A stretch of 64,000 nt of DNA from Mesorhizobium sp. (lineage in GTDB: Bacteria; Pseudomonadota; Alphaproteobacteria; Rhizobiales; Rhizobiaceae): positions 238,288 to 302,287 of the forward strand of contig JAHBYX010000008.1 of NCBI GenBank assembly GCA_019635735.1, written 5' to 3'. Shown one piece after another: positions 20,137 through 28,210 of this stretch; within the stretch, counting starts at the first letter, position 1; each line of letters starts with the position of its first letter. Below the pieces are notes generated by a model. The model was not told the DNA's origin, did no database searches, and saw only the letters and a program-made list of their open reading frames with translations. The position numbers and the translations under genes were made by a program.

Positions 20137-21111
20137 TCACCCCGGATACCAGACCCGCCTCGGCTCTTCGGCCGGCCGGACATAGTCCCAGGCTGAATCG
20201 ATCAATCGTCGAAGGTCGTATGCCGGCCGCCAGCCGAGTTCCGCCTTGGCGCGGCTGTTGTCCAACCAGTTGCTGACATAGGACGCGCGGACGGGCGTCG
20301 CCGGCAGGCCGCGGGTGCGGGCGAGGTGCGCCGCCACCGCGCCGTAGTCCACCGGCTCGTCCATCGCGATGTTGTAGAGACGCTGGCGCGCGACCGGTGC
20401 CGTCAGCGCCAGCACGATCGCCTCGACCAGGTCGTCGACATGCACGAAATTGCGCTTCAGCGGAGTTCCGTCCGCCTCCTGCAGCAGCGGCACGGCGCCC
20501 TCGCGGCGGGAGCGCTCGGCGACGTCTTCCGCCACCATCGTCTTCCAGTCCGGTCCGCCGAAGACGTCGTCGCCGAAGGACAGGCTGTAGCGGAAGTCGT
20601 CCTTCTCCATGATCCAGGGAGCGCGCAGGCAGCACCAGTCGATCCCGTACTGGATGCCGTACTGCTCGACCATGACCTCCTCGAGCACCTTGGACAGGGC
20701 ATAGCAGCCCGGATAGGCCATATGAGGCGCGTCTTCGGTGATCGGTGCGGGATGGCGATGGAAGAAATGGCCCACGGCGGCGTCCCCGCCCATCAGAACG
20801 AAGCGCTTCGCGTCCGGGTTCTGCCGAAACTCCTCGAGCAGCCAGAACAGGCCCTTGACCGTCACGTCCATGACCTCGTCGGGCGTCTCCTTGCAGGTGG
20901 CGAGATGGACAACGTGGGTCACCCCGCGCATCGCCTCGCGGCACACTTCCCGGTCGGAGATCGAGCCTGAGACGACGGACAGCCCGTCCTCCTCCGGCAG
21001 CCTGCGGTTGTGGCAGAGCGCGCGGATGGCGGGCGTCGGCGTCTCGCGCCTCAGCCGCGCGATGAAGGCGCGCCCAACCTTTCCGGTGGCTCCCGTGACC
21101 AGGATCAGCAT
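20137..21111 (-). CDS. NAD(P)-dependent epimerase/dehydratase (extended SDR)
   Basis: A 324-residue short-chain dehydrogenase/reductase of the extended type. The N-terminal GATGKVG nucleotide motif and the catalytic YALSK motif (Tyr and Lys) are present. It lies beside sugar transport genes, so a nucleotide-free sugar or sugar-acid dehydrogenase or epimerase (uronate- or erythronate-dehydrogenase-like) is plausible, but the substrate is not evident. The start at 21111 has AGGAAACGC before it. It is the first gene of the leftward operon that runs into the binding-protein genes. Confidence 0.82.
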   Translation of the reverse strand: MLILVTGATGKVGRAFIARLRRETPTPAIRALCHNRRLPEEDGLSVVSGSISDREVCREAMRGVTHVVHLATCKETPDEVMDVTVKGLFWLLEEFRQNPDAKRFVLMGGDAAVGHFFHRHPAPITEDAPHMAYPGCYALSKVLEEVMVEQYGIQYGIDWCCLRAPWIMEKDDFRYSLSFGDDVFGGPDWKTMVAEDVAERSRREGAVPLLQEADGTPLKRNFVHVDDLVEAIVLALTAPVARQRLYNIAMDEPVDYGAVAAHLARTRGLPATPVRASYVSNWLDNSRAKAELGWRPAYDLRRLIDSAWDYVRPAEEPRRVWYPG

Positions 21112-21169
21112 GCGTTTCCTCCCGCCCCCATAAAAGCGTAGCGCCTGCCCATACGTCAATATATTGTCT

Positions 21170-21186
21170 GATAAATCGGATAAATC
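21170..21186. promoter_or_regulatory. Tandem GATAAATC repeat in a divergent promoter region
   Basis: GATAAATCG-GATAAATC, two direct 8-bp copies spaced 9 bp, within an AT-rich stretch (TATTGTCTGATAAATC) between the epimerase gene and the divergent ATPase gene. GGATAAAT also occurs at the transporter-2 promoter. Possible regulator site; weak evidence. Confidence 0.35.
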
Positions 21187-21255
21187 TTTTTTCGGCCTAT
21201 TGACCGGGATATGTTTTGGCTTGCAAATGAGCGGGCGACGACGGCGGGTGAGGGC

Positions 21256-21996
21256 ATGACGGCGCTGACACTGACGAACATCTCCAAGCACTTCGGGGCG
21301 ATCCACGCGCTCAACGACGTGTCGCTGTCGCTCGAGCCGGCGGAGGTGCTGGGCCTCATGGGCGACAACGGCGCGGGCAAGTCGACCCTGGTCAAGATCA
21401 TCGCCGGCAACTTTCCGCCGACCTCGGGGACGATCCGCATCGAGGATCGCGAGGTCCACTTTTCCGAGCCTGTGGACGCGCGCCGCAACGGCATCGAGAT
21501 CGTCTACCAGGACCTGGCGCTGTGCAACAATCTGACGGCCGGCGCGAACGTCTTCCTCGGCCGGGAGTTGCGGAAAGGCTGGGGGCCGTTCAAGATCCTC
21601 GATTACAAGCAGATGTATGCGCGAGCGGGCGAACTCTTCGCCGAGCTCAAATCCGAGACGCGGGCGCGCGACCTCGTCCGCCAGATGTCCGGCGGCCAGC
21701 GCCAGGCGGTGGCCATCGCGCGCACGCGCCTGTCGCAGCCCAACATCGTGCTGATGGACGAGCCGACCGCGGCGATCAGCGTGCGCCAGGTGGCGGAGGT
21801 GCTGAACCTGATCCGCCGGCTGCGCGACCACGGCATCGCGGTCGTCCTGATCAGCCACCGCATGCCCGACGTCTTCGCGGTGGCCGACCGGGTCGCGGTG
21901 CTGCGGCGCGGCCGCAAGGTCGCCGACAAACCCATATCCGCCTCGTCGCCCGAAGAGGTCACGGGCCTCATCACCGGCGCGATCGAGACCGCCTGA
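21256..21996 (+). CDS. CUT2 sugar ABC transporter, single-domain ATPase (transporter 4)
   Basis: A 246-residue single-domain ATPase from ATG at 21256; an in-frame ATG at 21211 would add 15 residues that do not fit the family. Motifs: Walker A GDNGAGKST, signature QMSGGQRQAVAIAR, Walker B IVLMDEPTAAI and ISHR. Closely resembles the FrcA type and the transporter-1 ATPase. It is followed after about 25 bp by the permease gene. Confidence 0.9.
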   Translation: MTALTLTNISKHFGAIHALNDVSLSLEPAEVLGLMGDNGAGKSTLVKIIAGNFPPTSGTIRIEDREVHFSEPVDARRNGIEIVYQDLALCNNLTAGANVFLGRELRKGWGPFKILDYKQMYARAGELFAELKSETRARDLVRQMSGGQRQAVAIARTRLSQPNIVLMDEPTAAISVRQVAEVLNLIRRLRDHGIAVVLISHRMPDVFAVADRVAVLRRGRKVADKPISASSPEEVTGLITGAIETA

Positions 21997-22021
21997 TCAT
22001 CGCGAGGAGATGTCCCGACCC

Positions 22022-23101
22022 ATGGCCGTCACGCTTCAGGACACGATCGACAAGCAGCAGCACGGCGCGTTCGGCCACGTGCTGGCGAGCCAGACCTTCT
22101 GGGTCTTCCTCGCGGCGGGGCTCGCCTTCGCCTACCTGTCCTTTGCCACGACGTCCTTCGACACGCCGCAGAACCTGTTCAACGTGGCGCGCAACTGCGC
22201 CTTCGTCGGCATCATCGGTCTCGGCATGACCGCGGTCATCATCACCGGCGGCATCGACCTGTCGGTCGGCGCGGTGCTGTGCCTGGCCGGCATGGTCGCG
22301 GGCATGATGATGAGCTGGAACTACCCGATCTGGATCGCCGTGCCCTGCGCGCTCGCCGCCGCGCTCGCCTGCGGCTTCGTCAACGGTTTCCTGATCGCCC
22401 ATGTCGGCATGCCGCCCTTCGTCGTCACGCTGGCGATGATGTCGTTTGCGCGAAGCGTCGCGATGGTGCTTTCGGGCAACCAGATGGTCTACCAGTTCGG
22501 CGTCGACCACGCGAAGATGGTGGCGATCGGCGGCGGCTCGACGCGCGGCTGGTTCAACACGATGGCCGCGGCCGCGGGGCCGGACACGGCTCTCGGCGGT
22601 TTCTTCACCTGGCTCGGCCAGAACATATTCGTCCCCAACCCGGCGATCTTCCTCATAGTCTTCGCGCTCGCCTTCGGCTTCACCTTCCGCTGGACGCGCT
22701 GGGGTCGGCACATCTTCGCCATCGGCGGCAACGAGAAGGCCGCCACCCTGACCGGCGTCCCCGTCAAGCGTATCAAGGTCAGCGTCTACATGCTCTCGGC
22801 GCTGATGGCGGGCATCGCCGGCATCCTGCAGGTCGGCTGGCTGGGCACGATCACCACTGGCATGGGCACCGGCATGGAGCTCGTCGTCATCGCGGCGGTG
22901 GTCATCGGCGGAGCCAATCTCGCCGGCGGCGGCGGCACCGCCTTCGGGGCGGTCGTCGGCGCGGTGCTGATCGAGATGATCCGCAACTCTTTGACCCTTC
23001 TCGGAATCAATCCTTTCTGGCAGGGAGTGTTCGTGGGGTCCTTCATCATCACAGCCGTCGCGTTCGACCGCATCCGGGCGAGCCGCAACCCGGAGAGCTG
23101 A
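22022..23101 (+). CDS. CUT2 sugar ABC transporter permease (transporter 4)
   Basis: An FrcC-like inner-membrane permease of about 359 residues. The start at 22022 is preferred because GAGGAG ends 12 bp upstream; ATG at 22010 sits on that ribosome site. The VIITGGIDLSVGAVLC and VIGGANLAGGGG blocks are present, with a longer central periplasmic insert (TRGWFNTMAAAAGPDTALGG) as in fructose-type permeases. It pairs with the upstream single-domain ATPase and is followed by a FadR-family regulator. Confidence 0.9.
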   Translation: MAVTLQDTIDKQQHGAFGHVLASQTFWVFLAAGLAFAYLSFATTSFDTPQNLFNVARNCAFVGIIGLGMTAVIITGGIDLSVGAVLCLAGMVAGMMMSWNYPIWIAVPCALAAALACGFVNGFLIAHVGMPPFVVTLAMMSFARSVAMVLSGNQMVYQFGVDHAKMVAIGGGSTRGWFNTMAAAAGPDTALGGFFTWLGQNIFVPNPAIFLIVFALAFGFTFRWTRWGRHIFAIGGNEKAATLTGVPVKRIKVSVYMLSALMAGIAGILQVGWLGTITTGMGTGMELVVIAAVVIGGANLAGGGGTAFGAVVGAVLIEMIRNSLTLLGINPFWQGVFVGSFIITAVAFDRIRASRNPES

Positions 23102-23129
23102 CGTCGCCATGTCGAAAACGGAGCATTGA

Positions 23130-23897
23130 ATGGCGACGAAGCCGCGAAGCGTCGGACGGGAGGCCCCGCGCATCGGCGGAACCTTCGTGCATTTCTCGGT
23201 CGCCAACGAGATCGGCCAGCGCATCGTGCGGGGCGACTATCCGCCCGGCACGATCCTGCCCAACGAAGCCGAGTGGTCGGCGATGTTCGGCGTCGGCCGC
23301 TCGGTCGTGCGCGAGGCGATCAAGATGCTGATGGCCAAGAACCTGCTCGCCTCACGGCCGAAGATCGGCAGCTGGGTCGAGCCGCGGGAGCGCTGGAACC
23401 TGCTCGACCGCGAAGTGCTCACCTGGTACGCGGCCTCGCCTGAGCGCCGCACCTTCCTCAAGACCGTGCAGGAGTTCCGCTACATCATCGAGCCGGAGGC
23501 CGCCGCTCTCGCCTCCCAGCGGCGCAGCGAGACCCAGATGGAAGCGATCAGCAAGGCCTGCCACGAGATGGGCACGGCCCGGACGCTGAGCGAGCGCACC
23601 GCCGCGGATACACGCTTTCATCTGGCGATCCTGCGCGCGGCCGGCAACGAGTTGCTGCTGCCGCTGGGCGCCCTGATCGACTCGGCTCTGGAAGGCCTGT
23701 TCGTCTTCGTCACGCGCGAGGTCAACGATCTGCGCCATGCACAGGACCTGCATGAGGAGATCGAACGCTGCATCCGCCTGCAGCGCCCGGAAGCGGCGCG
23801 CAAGGCTGTGAGGCGGCTGCTTGCCAATACGGACGCCGTGATCGCCACCCAGGATTCCGGAGGATCGGGCGTCCGCAGCGCCGTCGGTGCATCATGA
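23130..23897 (+). CDS. FadR-family (GntR/FCD) transcriptional regulator
   Basis: A 255-residue regulator with an N-terminal winged helix (LPNEAEWSAMFGVGRSVVREAIKML, about 45-75) and a C-terminal FCD helical domain (FRYIIEPEAAALA, DTRFHLAILRAAGNELL). The FCD Asp/His ligands typical of metal-assisted carboxylate or sugar-acid binding appear in DTRFHLAI. RBS GGAGCATTGA precedes ATG. It follows the transporter-4 genes and precedes the aldo/keto reductase and lactonase genes on the same strand, so it likely controls this sugar operon. Confidence 0.87.
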   Translation: MATKPRSVGREAPRIGGTFVHFSVANEIGQRIVRGDYPPGTILPNEAEWSAMFGVGRSVVREAIKMLMAKNLLASRPKIGSWVEPRERWNLLDREVLTWYAASPERRTFLKTVQEFRYIIEPEAAALASQRRSETQMEAISKACHEMGTARTLSERTAADTRFHLAILRAAGNELLLPLGALIDSALEGLFVFVTREVNDLRHAQDLHEEIERCIRLQRPEAARKAVRRLLANTDAVIATQDSGGSGVRSAVGAS

Positions 23898-23937
23898 CTG
23901 CGGCAGCTGCGTGCAACAGCGTCGGTGGCAAGCCGGC

Positions 23938-24972
23938 ATGAAGGCTTCCGACACCGTCGCCCTGCGCGCCGCGCGCCCCGTCCCCCTGACAAGGATGGGG
24001 TTCGGCGGCGCGCCGCTCGGCAACCTCTATCGCAGGATTTCGGAAGACGACGCACAGGGTGCCCTGCAGGCGGCGTGGGCCGCCGGCATCCGCTACTTCG
24101 ACACCGCGCCTCAATACGGCCTCGGCCGCTCCGAACAGCGGTTCGGCACGGCGCTTCGGAATTGGGACCGCCGGGCGCTGACGCTGTCCACCAAGATCGG
24201 GCGTCTGCTGCTCGATTGCGCGCCGCACGAGGTGACGCCGGAGGCCTTCGTCGACGTGCCGCAGAAGCGCATCGTGTTCGACTATTCCTATGACGGCGTG
24301 ATGCGCAGCCACGAGGCGAGCCTGCAAAGGCTGGGTGTAGATGCCGTCGACATTCTCCTGGTCCACGACGTCGACACGTTCTCGCAGGGCAGCCGGGAGG
24401 CGGCCGATGCCCGCGTGCGCGAACTCTTCGACGACGGCGGCTATCGCGCGCTGACCGAGCTCCGCGACGCGGGCGTGATCAGGGCGATCGGCGCCGGCGT
24501 CAATGAATGGCAGGTCTGCGAGCGGCTGCTCGGCCTCGGCGACTTCGACTGCTTCCTGCTCGCCGGCCGCTACACGCTGCTCGAGCAGGAGGCGCTGGAG
24601 AGCTTCCTGCCGCTCTGCGGGCAGCGGGACGTCGGCATCATTCTGGGCGGCCCCTACAATTCCGGCATCCTCGCCACCGGAGCCGTGGATGGCGCGCGCT
24701 ACAACTATGCGCCCGCGCCGCCGGAGATCATGGAGCGCGTCCGGCGCATCGAGGCGGTGTGCGCCGCGCATGGCGTCAGGCTCATCGAGGCGGCGCTGCA
24801 GTTCGTCATGGGTCACCCGGCCGTCCGCACCGTCATCCCCGGCGCCGTCAGCGCAGCCGAGGTCGAAGCCAACGTCCAAATCTTCTCGCGTCCCTTGCCG
24901 GCCGCGCTCTGGTCCGACCTGAAGGGCGCCGGCCTTCTCCGCGGCGACGCGCCGGTGCCGGAGGGGCATTGA
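23938..24972 (+). CDS. Aldo/keto reductase, D-threo-aldose (L-fucose) 1-dehydrogenase type
   Basis: A 344-residue AKR enzyme. Catalytic tetrad residues are D55, Y60 (FDTAPQYG), K86 (STKIG) and H144 (LLVHDVD). In this subgroup enzymes oxidise C1 of L-fucose, D-arabinose or L-galactose to the lactone with NAD(P); pyridoxal dehydrogenases are close relatives. The start at 23938 is where the family alignment begins; an upstream ATG would add unmatched residues. An L-fuconolactonase-type hydrolase follows within 55 bp, which supports the aldose dehydrogenase call. Confidence 0.82.
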   Translation: MKASDTVALRAARPVPLTRMGFGGAPLGNLYRRISEDDAQGALQAAWAAGIRYFDTAPQYGLGRSEQRFGTALRNWDRRALTLSTKIGRLLLDCAPHEVTPEAFVDVPQKRIVFDYSYDGVMRSHEASLQRLGVDAVDILLVHDVDTFSQGSREAADARVRELFDDGGYRALTELRDAGVIRAIGAGVNEWQVCERLLGLGDFDCFLLAGRYTLLEQEALESFLPLCGQRDVGIILGGPYNSGILATGAVDGARYNYAPAPPEIMERVRRIEAVCAAHGVRLIEAALQFVMGHPAVRTVIPGAVSAAEVEANVQIFSRPLPAALWSDLKGAGLLRGDAPVPEGH

Positions 24973-25024
24973 TGCGGCGCAGGCTCACTCCGGCAGCGCC
25001 GGCGATCACGCGGATGCGGGCCGG

Positions 25025-25861
25025 ATGATGAGACGGATCGACGCGCACCAGCATTTCTGGCTTCTGTCGCGCGGCGACTACGGCTGGCTGACGCCCGCCC
25101 TCGGCCCCATCCATCGCGACTTCCTGCCCGAGGATCTCGAGCCTCTCATCCGGAGCGCCGGGGTATCCGGCACCGTTCTGTTGCAGGCCGCGCCGACCGA
25201 GGCGGAAACGCATTTCATGCTGTCGCTCGCCCGCGATCACGCCTTCATCGAGGCCGTGGTCGGCTGGGTGGATTTCGAGGCGGCCGACGCGCCGGCCCGT
25301 ATCGCCAGCCTCGCCGCCGATCCGAAGCTCAGGGGCCTGCGCCCGATGATCCAGGACCTGCCCGACGACGACTGGATGCTGCGGCCGGACCTTGATGCCG
25401 CCTTTCGCGCTCTGATCCGGCATGGGCTCGTCTTCGACGCGCTCGTCCTGCCGCGCCATCTCGCCAATATGTCCGCCCTGCTCGCCCGCTATCCCGACAT
25501 GCGCACGGTCATCGACCATTGCGCCAAACCGCCGATCGCGGCCGGCGACATCGCCGGCTGGGCCCGCGACATGCGGCGGCTGGCGGCCGAGACCGATGCC
25601 TTCTGCAAGCTCTCGGGCCTCGTGACGGAAGCCGGCGCCGGATGGTCGACCGAGACGCTGCGCCCGTACGTCGATCTCGTGCTCGAGCATTTCGGACCCG
25701 ACCGGCTGATCTGGGGCAGCGACTGGCCGGTCTGCCTGCTCGCCGCCGACTACGCGTCATGGTGGGAGTCGACCGATGTCTTGCTGCGGGGCTGCACGGA
25801 CGGCGAACGCGACGCGATCCTCGGCGGCAACGCGATCCGCGCCTACGGGCTCGCGAAGTAG
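25025..25861 (+). CDS. Amidohydrolase-family lactonase, L-fuconolactonase-like
   Basis: A 278-residue TIM-barrel amidohydrolase (amidohydrolase_2). Motifs: H8 and H10 in DAHQHFW, GLRPMIQD (103-111), DHCAKP (164-169), KLSG (195-198) and GSDWPVC (231-237, D233). These match L-fucono-1,5-lactonase and related aldonolactonases. It would hydrolyse the lactone made by the upstream aldo/keto reductase. A weak hairpin (AACCGG / CCGGTT, 25874-25891, then TT) follows the stop and may terminate the operon. Confidence 0.85.
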   Translation: MMRRIDAHQHFWLLSRGDYGWLTPALGPIHRDFLPEDLEPLIRSAGVSGTVLLQAAPTEAETHFMLSLARDHAFIEAVVGWVDFEAADAPARIASLAADPKLRGLRPMIQDLPDDDWMLRPDLDAAFRALIRHGLVFDALVLPRHLANMSALLARYPDMRTVIDHCAKPPIAAGDIAGWARDMRRLAAETDAFCKLSGLVTEAGAGWSTETLRPYVDLVLEHFGPDRLIWGSDWPVCLLAADYASWWESTDVLLRGCTDGERDAILGGNAIRAYGLAK

Positions 25862-25943
25862 CACCTTGGCATGAACCGGTCCGCCCCGGTTTTCCCGGGA
25901 TGCAGGCGCGTCGCAGCCACGGTCAAAATCAGGCGAGCCGCCC

Positions 25944-27095
25944 TCAGATAAGCCCGCGGGCCGCGAGGTTGCGCATCAGGGCGCGGGTGCCGAAGTTCCA
26001 CTCCGCGCATTCCGTCGATAGCCGCACCGTGTTGCGCAAGTGTCCGAGCCCGCGCGAGGAGATGGTGACGACGTCGCCGACCTTGTGGGTGAAACCTTCA
26101 CCCGGCACGTCGCGATCCTGCACGGGGGCAAACAGCGTGCCCAGGAACAGCATCAGCCCATCCGGATATTGGTGGTGCCTTCCGATGGTCTGGGCGACGA
26201 GGTCCTCCGGATCGCGGCTGATCTCCTTCATCGAGGAATGGCCCTTGAGCGTGAAGCCGTCCTCGCCCGTCACCGTCAATTCGAGTTCGGCGGCGCGCAC
26301 CGTATCGAGCGTGAAGGTGCCGTCGAACAGGCGGATCATCGGCCCGATGGCGCAGCTCGCATTGTTGTCCTTCGCCTTGGACAAAAGCAGCGCCGAGCGC
26401 CCCTCGACGTCGCGCAGGTTGACGTCGTTGCCGAGCGTTGCGCCGACGATGCGGCCGCGCGACGATACCGCCAGCACGATCTCGGGCTCGGGATTGTTCC
26501 ACCTGGAGATCGGGTGCAGCCCGACCTCCGCGCCAGGTCCGACCGAGGACAGCACCTGCGCCTTGGAGAACACCTCGGCGTCGGGGCCGATGCCCACTTC
26601 GAGATACTGGCTCCACAGCCCCTCGGCGATCAGCGCCTGCTTGACCCGCGCGGCCTCCTGCGAGCCGGCCCTGACATTGCGCAACGACCCGCCGATCGCC
26701 GCGCCGACGCGCTCGCGCACCGCGCGCGCCTTGAGCGGATCGCCGGCCGCCTTCTCCTCGATCACCCGCTCGACCATTGACGAGGCAAAGGTGACGCCGC
26801 AGGCCTTCACCGCCTGCAGGTCGCAGGGCGCCAGGAAATGCGGCCGCGTGGCGTCGCCGGGTCGATTGGCAGCGATCTCCGCCAGCGGCCCGACCGGCCG
26901 GCCGGGCGCCTGCCGGACATAGTCGTCCGGAGCCGTCATGTCGCAGATGTCCGACACCGTCGGCGCCGAGGCCGAGGTGATGTCGACCACCGTCCCGTCT
27001 CGCAACGTGACAACCGACGGCCCTCCGGCCTCCGGCGACCACAGCCGTCCCAGGAAGACTCCACCCCGATCTTCCCCATCCGCAAAGAAGCTCAT
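25944..27095 (-). CDS. FAH-family 2-keto-3-deoxy-aldonate dehydratase-like protein
   Basis: A 383-residue protein with a fumarylacetoacetate-hydrolase fold in its C-terminal half: PEPE near 202-205 (metal-binding Glu), GNDVNLRDVEGRSALLL (222-238) and AKDNNASCAIGP (241-252). These blocks match the 2-keto-3-deoxy-pentonate dehydratases of Caulobacter (XylX) and Sulfolobus (KdaD), which yield 2-oxoglutarate semialdehyde. A 2,4-diketo-3-deoxy-L-fuconate hydrolase is the main alternative. It is transcribed away from a FadR-type regulator and convergent with the lactonase gene. Confidence 0.8.
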   Translation of the reverse strand: MSFFADGEDRGGVFLGRLWSPEAGGPSVVTLRDGTVVDITSASAPTVSDICDMTAPDDYVRQAPGRPVGPLAEIAANRPGDATRPHFLAPCDLQAVKACGVTFASSMVERVIEEKAAGDPLKARAVRERVGAAIGGSLRNVRAGSQEAARVKQALIAEGLWSQYLEVGIGPDAEVFSKAQVLSSVGPGAEVGLHPISRWNNPEPEIVLAVSSRGRIVGATLGNDVNLRDVEGRSALLLSKAKDNNASCAIGPMIRLFDGTFTLDTVRAAELELTVTGEDGFTLKGHSSMKEISRDPEDLVAQTIGRHHQYPDGLMLFLGTLFAPVQDRDVPGEGFTHKVGDVVTISSRGLGHLRNTVRLSTECAEWNFGTRALMRNLAARGLI

Positions 27096-27157
27096 CGCAA
27101 TCCTTCAGCCTTGGACAATCCGCGACCTGCTATCGCGCCGGTGCACGAAACGAGCCG

Positions 27158-27177
27158 TTCTGGTTGGACAAATAGCG
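27158..27177. promoter_or_regulatory. Repeated FadR-like operator, copy 1
   Basis: TTCTGGTTGGACAAATAGCG, 63 bp upstream of the FAH-family gene start. A near-identical copy in the same orientation is at 27325-27344. The core TGGTTGGACA resembles the TGGTCnGACCA palindromes bound by FadR-family proteins. Confidence 0.55.
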
Positions 27178-27295
27178 TTGCAACCGATGGCCAGTCAATG
27201 CGGTCCGTGCGGCCGCCGGCCTGTTTCCGACGTTCGCGCAGGGAGTCGGGAGACGTCCCCGATCCTACGACAGCCGTAGACGGAAGAGTTCGATG

Positions 27296-27301
27296 TTGAC
27301 A
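27296..27301 (+). promoter_or_regulatory. Possible -35 element of the 27377 regulator gene
   Basis: TTGACA is followed after about 16 bp by a T-rich stretch (TTTACC) that could act as -10 and lies just before the operator copy at 27325. No other sigma-70-like pair is seen in the 281-bp divergent region. Confidence 0.3.
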
Positions 27302-27324
27302 CGCATTTTCTACATCTTTACCAG

Positions 27325-27344
27325 TTCTGGTCCGACAAATAGGC
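27325..27344. promoter_or_regulatory. Repeated FadR-like operator, copy 2
   Basis: TTCTGGTCCGACAAATAGGC, 33 bp upstream of the GntR regulator start. It differs from copy 1 mainly in the two central bases. Placement between the candidate promoter and the gene fits autorepression. Confidence 0.55.
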
Positions 27345-27376
27345 GGGATTGACATGCTTGGGATGGGGCTTGGCGG

Positions 27377-28111
27377 ATGACGGCAGCGGCGGCAACGGCG
27401 CAACCGCGGTCGGATGCCGTGCCGGCCGCGGGGTCGGCCGTGGACATCGTGGTCCGACAGATCCGCGAGCTGATCGCCGACGAAGGATTGAAGGTCGGCG
27501 ACAGCCTGCCGACCGAGCGCGAGCTCTGCGCCCGCTTCAGCGCCAGCCGCAATACGGTGCGGGAAGCGATGCGCATCCTCAAGGCTTACGGCATGGTCGA
27601 GGTCAGGCCGAAGGTCGGTGCAACCATCACCGACAACCGCATGTCGCGCGCCTTCGAGCTGTTCTCGTTCAACACGATGGAGGTGTCGCGCAAAACCTTC
27701 GCCGACGTGCAGGCCTTTCGCGATCTGATCGAGGTCGGCGCTGCCGACCGCATCATCGACCGGCTCGGTGAGCGGGATATCGCCGAACTGCACCGCATCA
27801 ACGTGCGCCTGTCCGGCATCCAGGACCTGCAGGAGGCGTCCGAGGTGGACTTCTCCTTTCACCTGCGGCTGGTCTCCATTCTCGGCAACGACACGATCCT
27901 GGACGTCTATTCGGTGATGAAGCCGATCGTCCTGCGCATCATGCAGAAAGGTAAGACGAGACGCACCTTCAAGACTGAGACCTATGCCGAGCATGAAGGC
28001 GTGGTCGAGGCGCTGGCCGCGCGCGACCTGCTCTCGTTCCAGTATCGGCTGCGCAACCACCTGATGACCGGCTTCAAGTTCTTCAACGAGGAGATGGAAG
28101 CATCGGCCTGA
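27377..28111 (+). CDS. FadR-family (GntR/FCD) transcriptional regulator
   Basis: A 244-residue regulator with an N-terminal winged helix (LPTERELCARFSASRNTVREAMRIL, about 43-70) and an FCD domain (FRDLIEVGAADRIID, DFSFHLRLVSILGN). The first ~20 residues are an Ala/Pro-rich leader. It diverges from the FAH-family gene and is followed by transporter 5, so it probably controls both sides through the operators at 27158 and 27325. Confidence 0.88.
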   Translation: MTAAAATAQPRSDAVPAAGSAVDIVVRQIRELIADEGLKVGDSLPTERELCARFSASRNTVREAMRILKAYGMVEVRPKVGATITDNRMSRAFELFSFNTMEVSRKTFADVQAFRDLIEVGAADRIIDRLGERDIAELHRINVRLSGIQDLQEASEVDFSFHLRLVSILGNDTILDVYSVMKPIVLRIMQKGKTRRTFKTETYAEHEGVVEALAARDLLSFQYRLRNHLMTGFKFFNEEMEASA

Positions 28112-28210
28112 CGAATCCCGGGCGGAGGAGGCCCGGGCGAGATCTGAGGCGAGCGGCGCCAGCCCGCCCAGTCGATCCGCCACCTGGCGCGAACCATGGG
28201 AGGAACAGGT

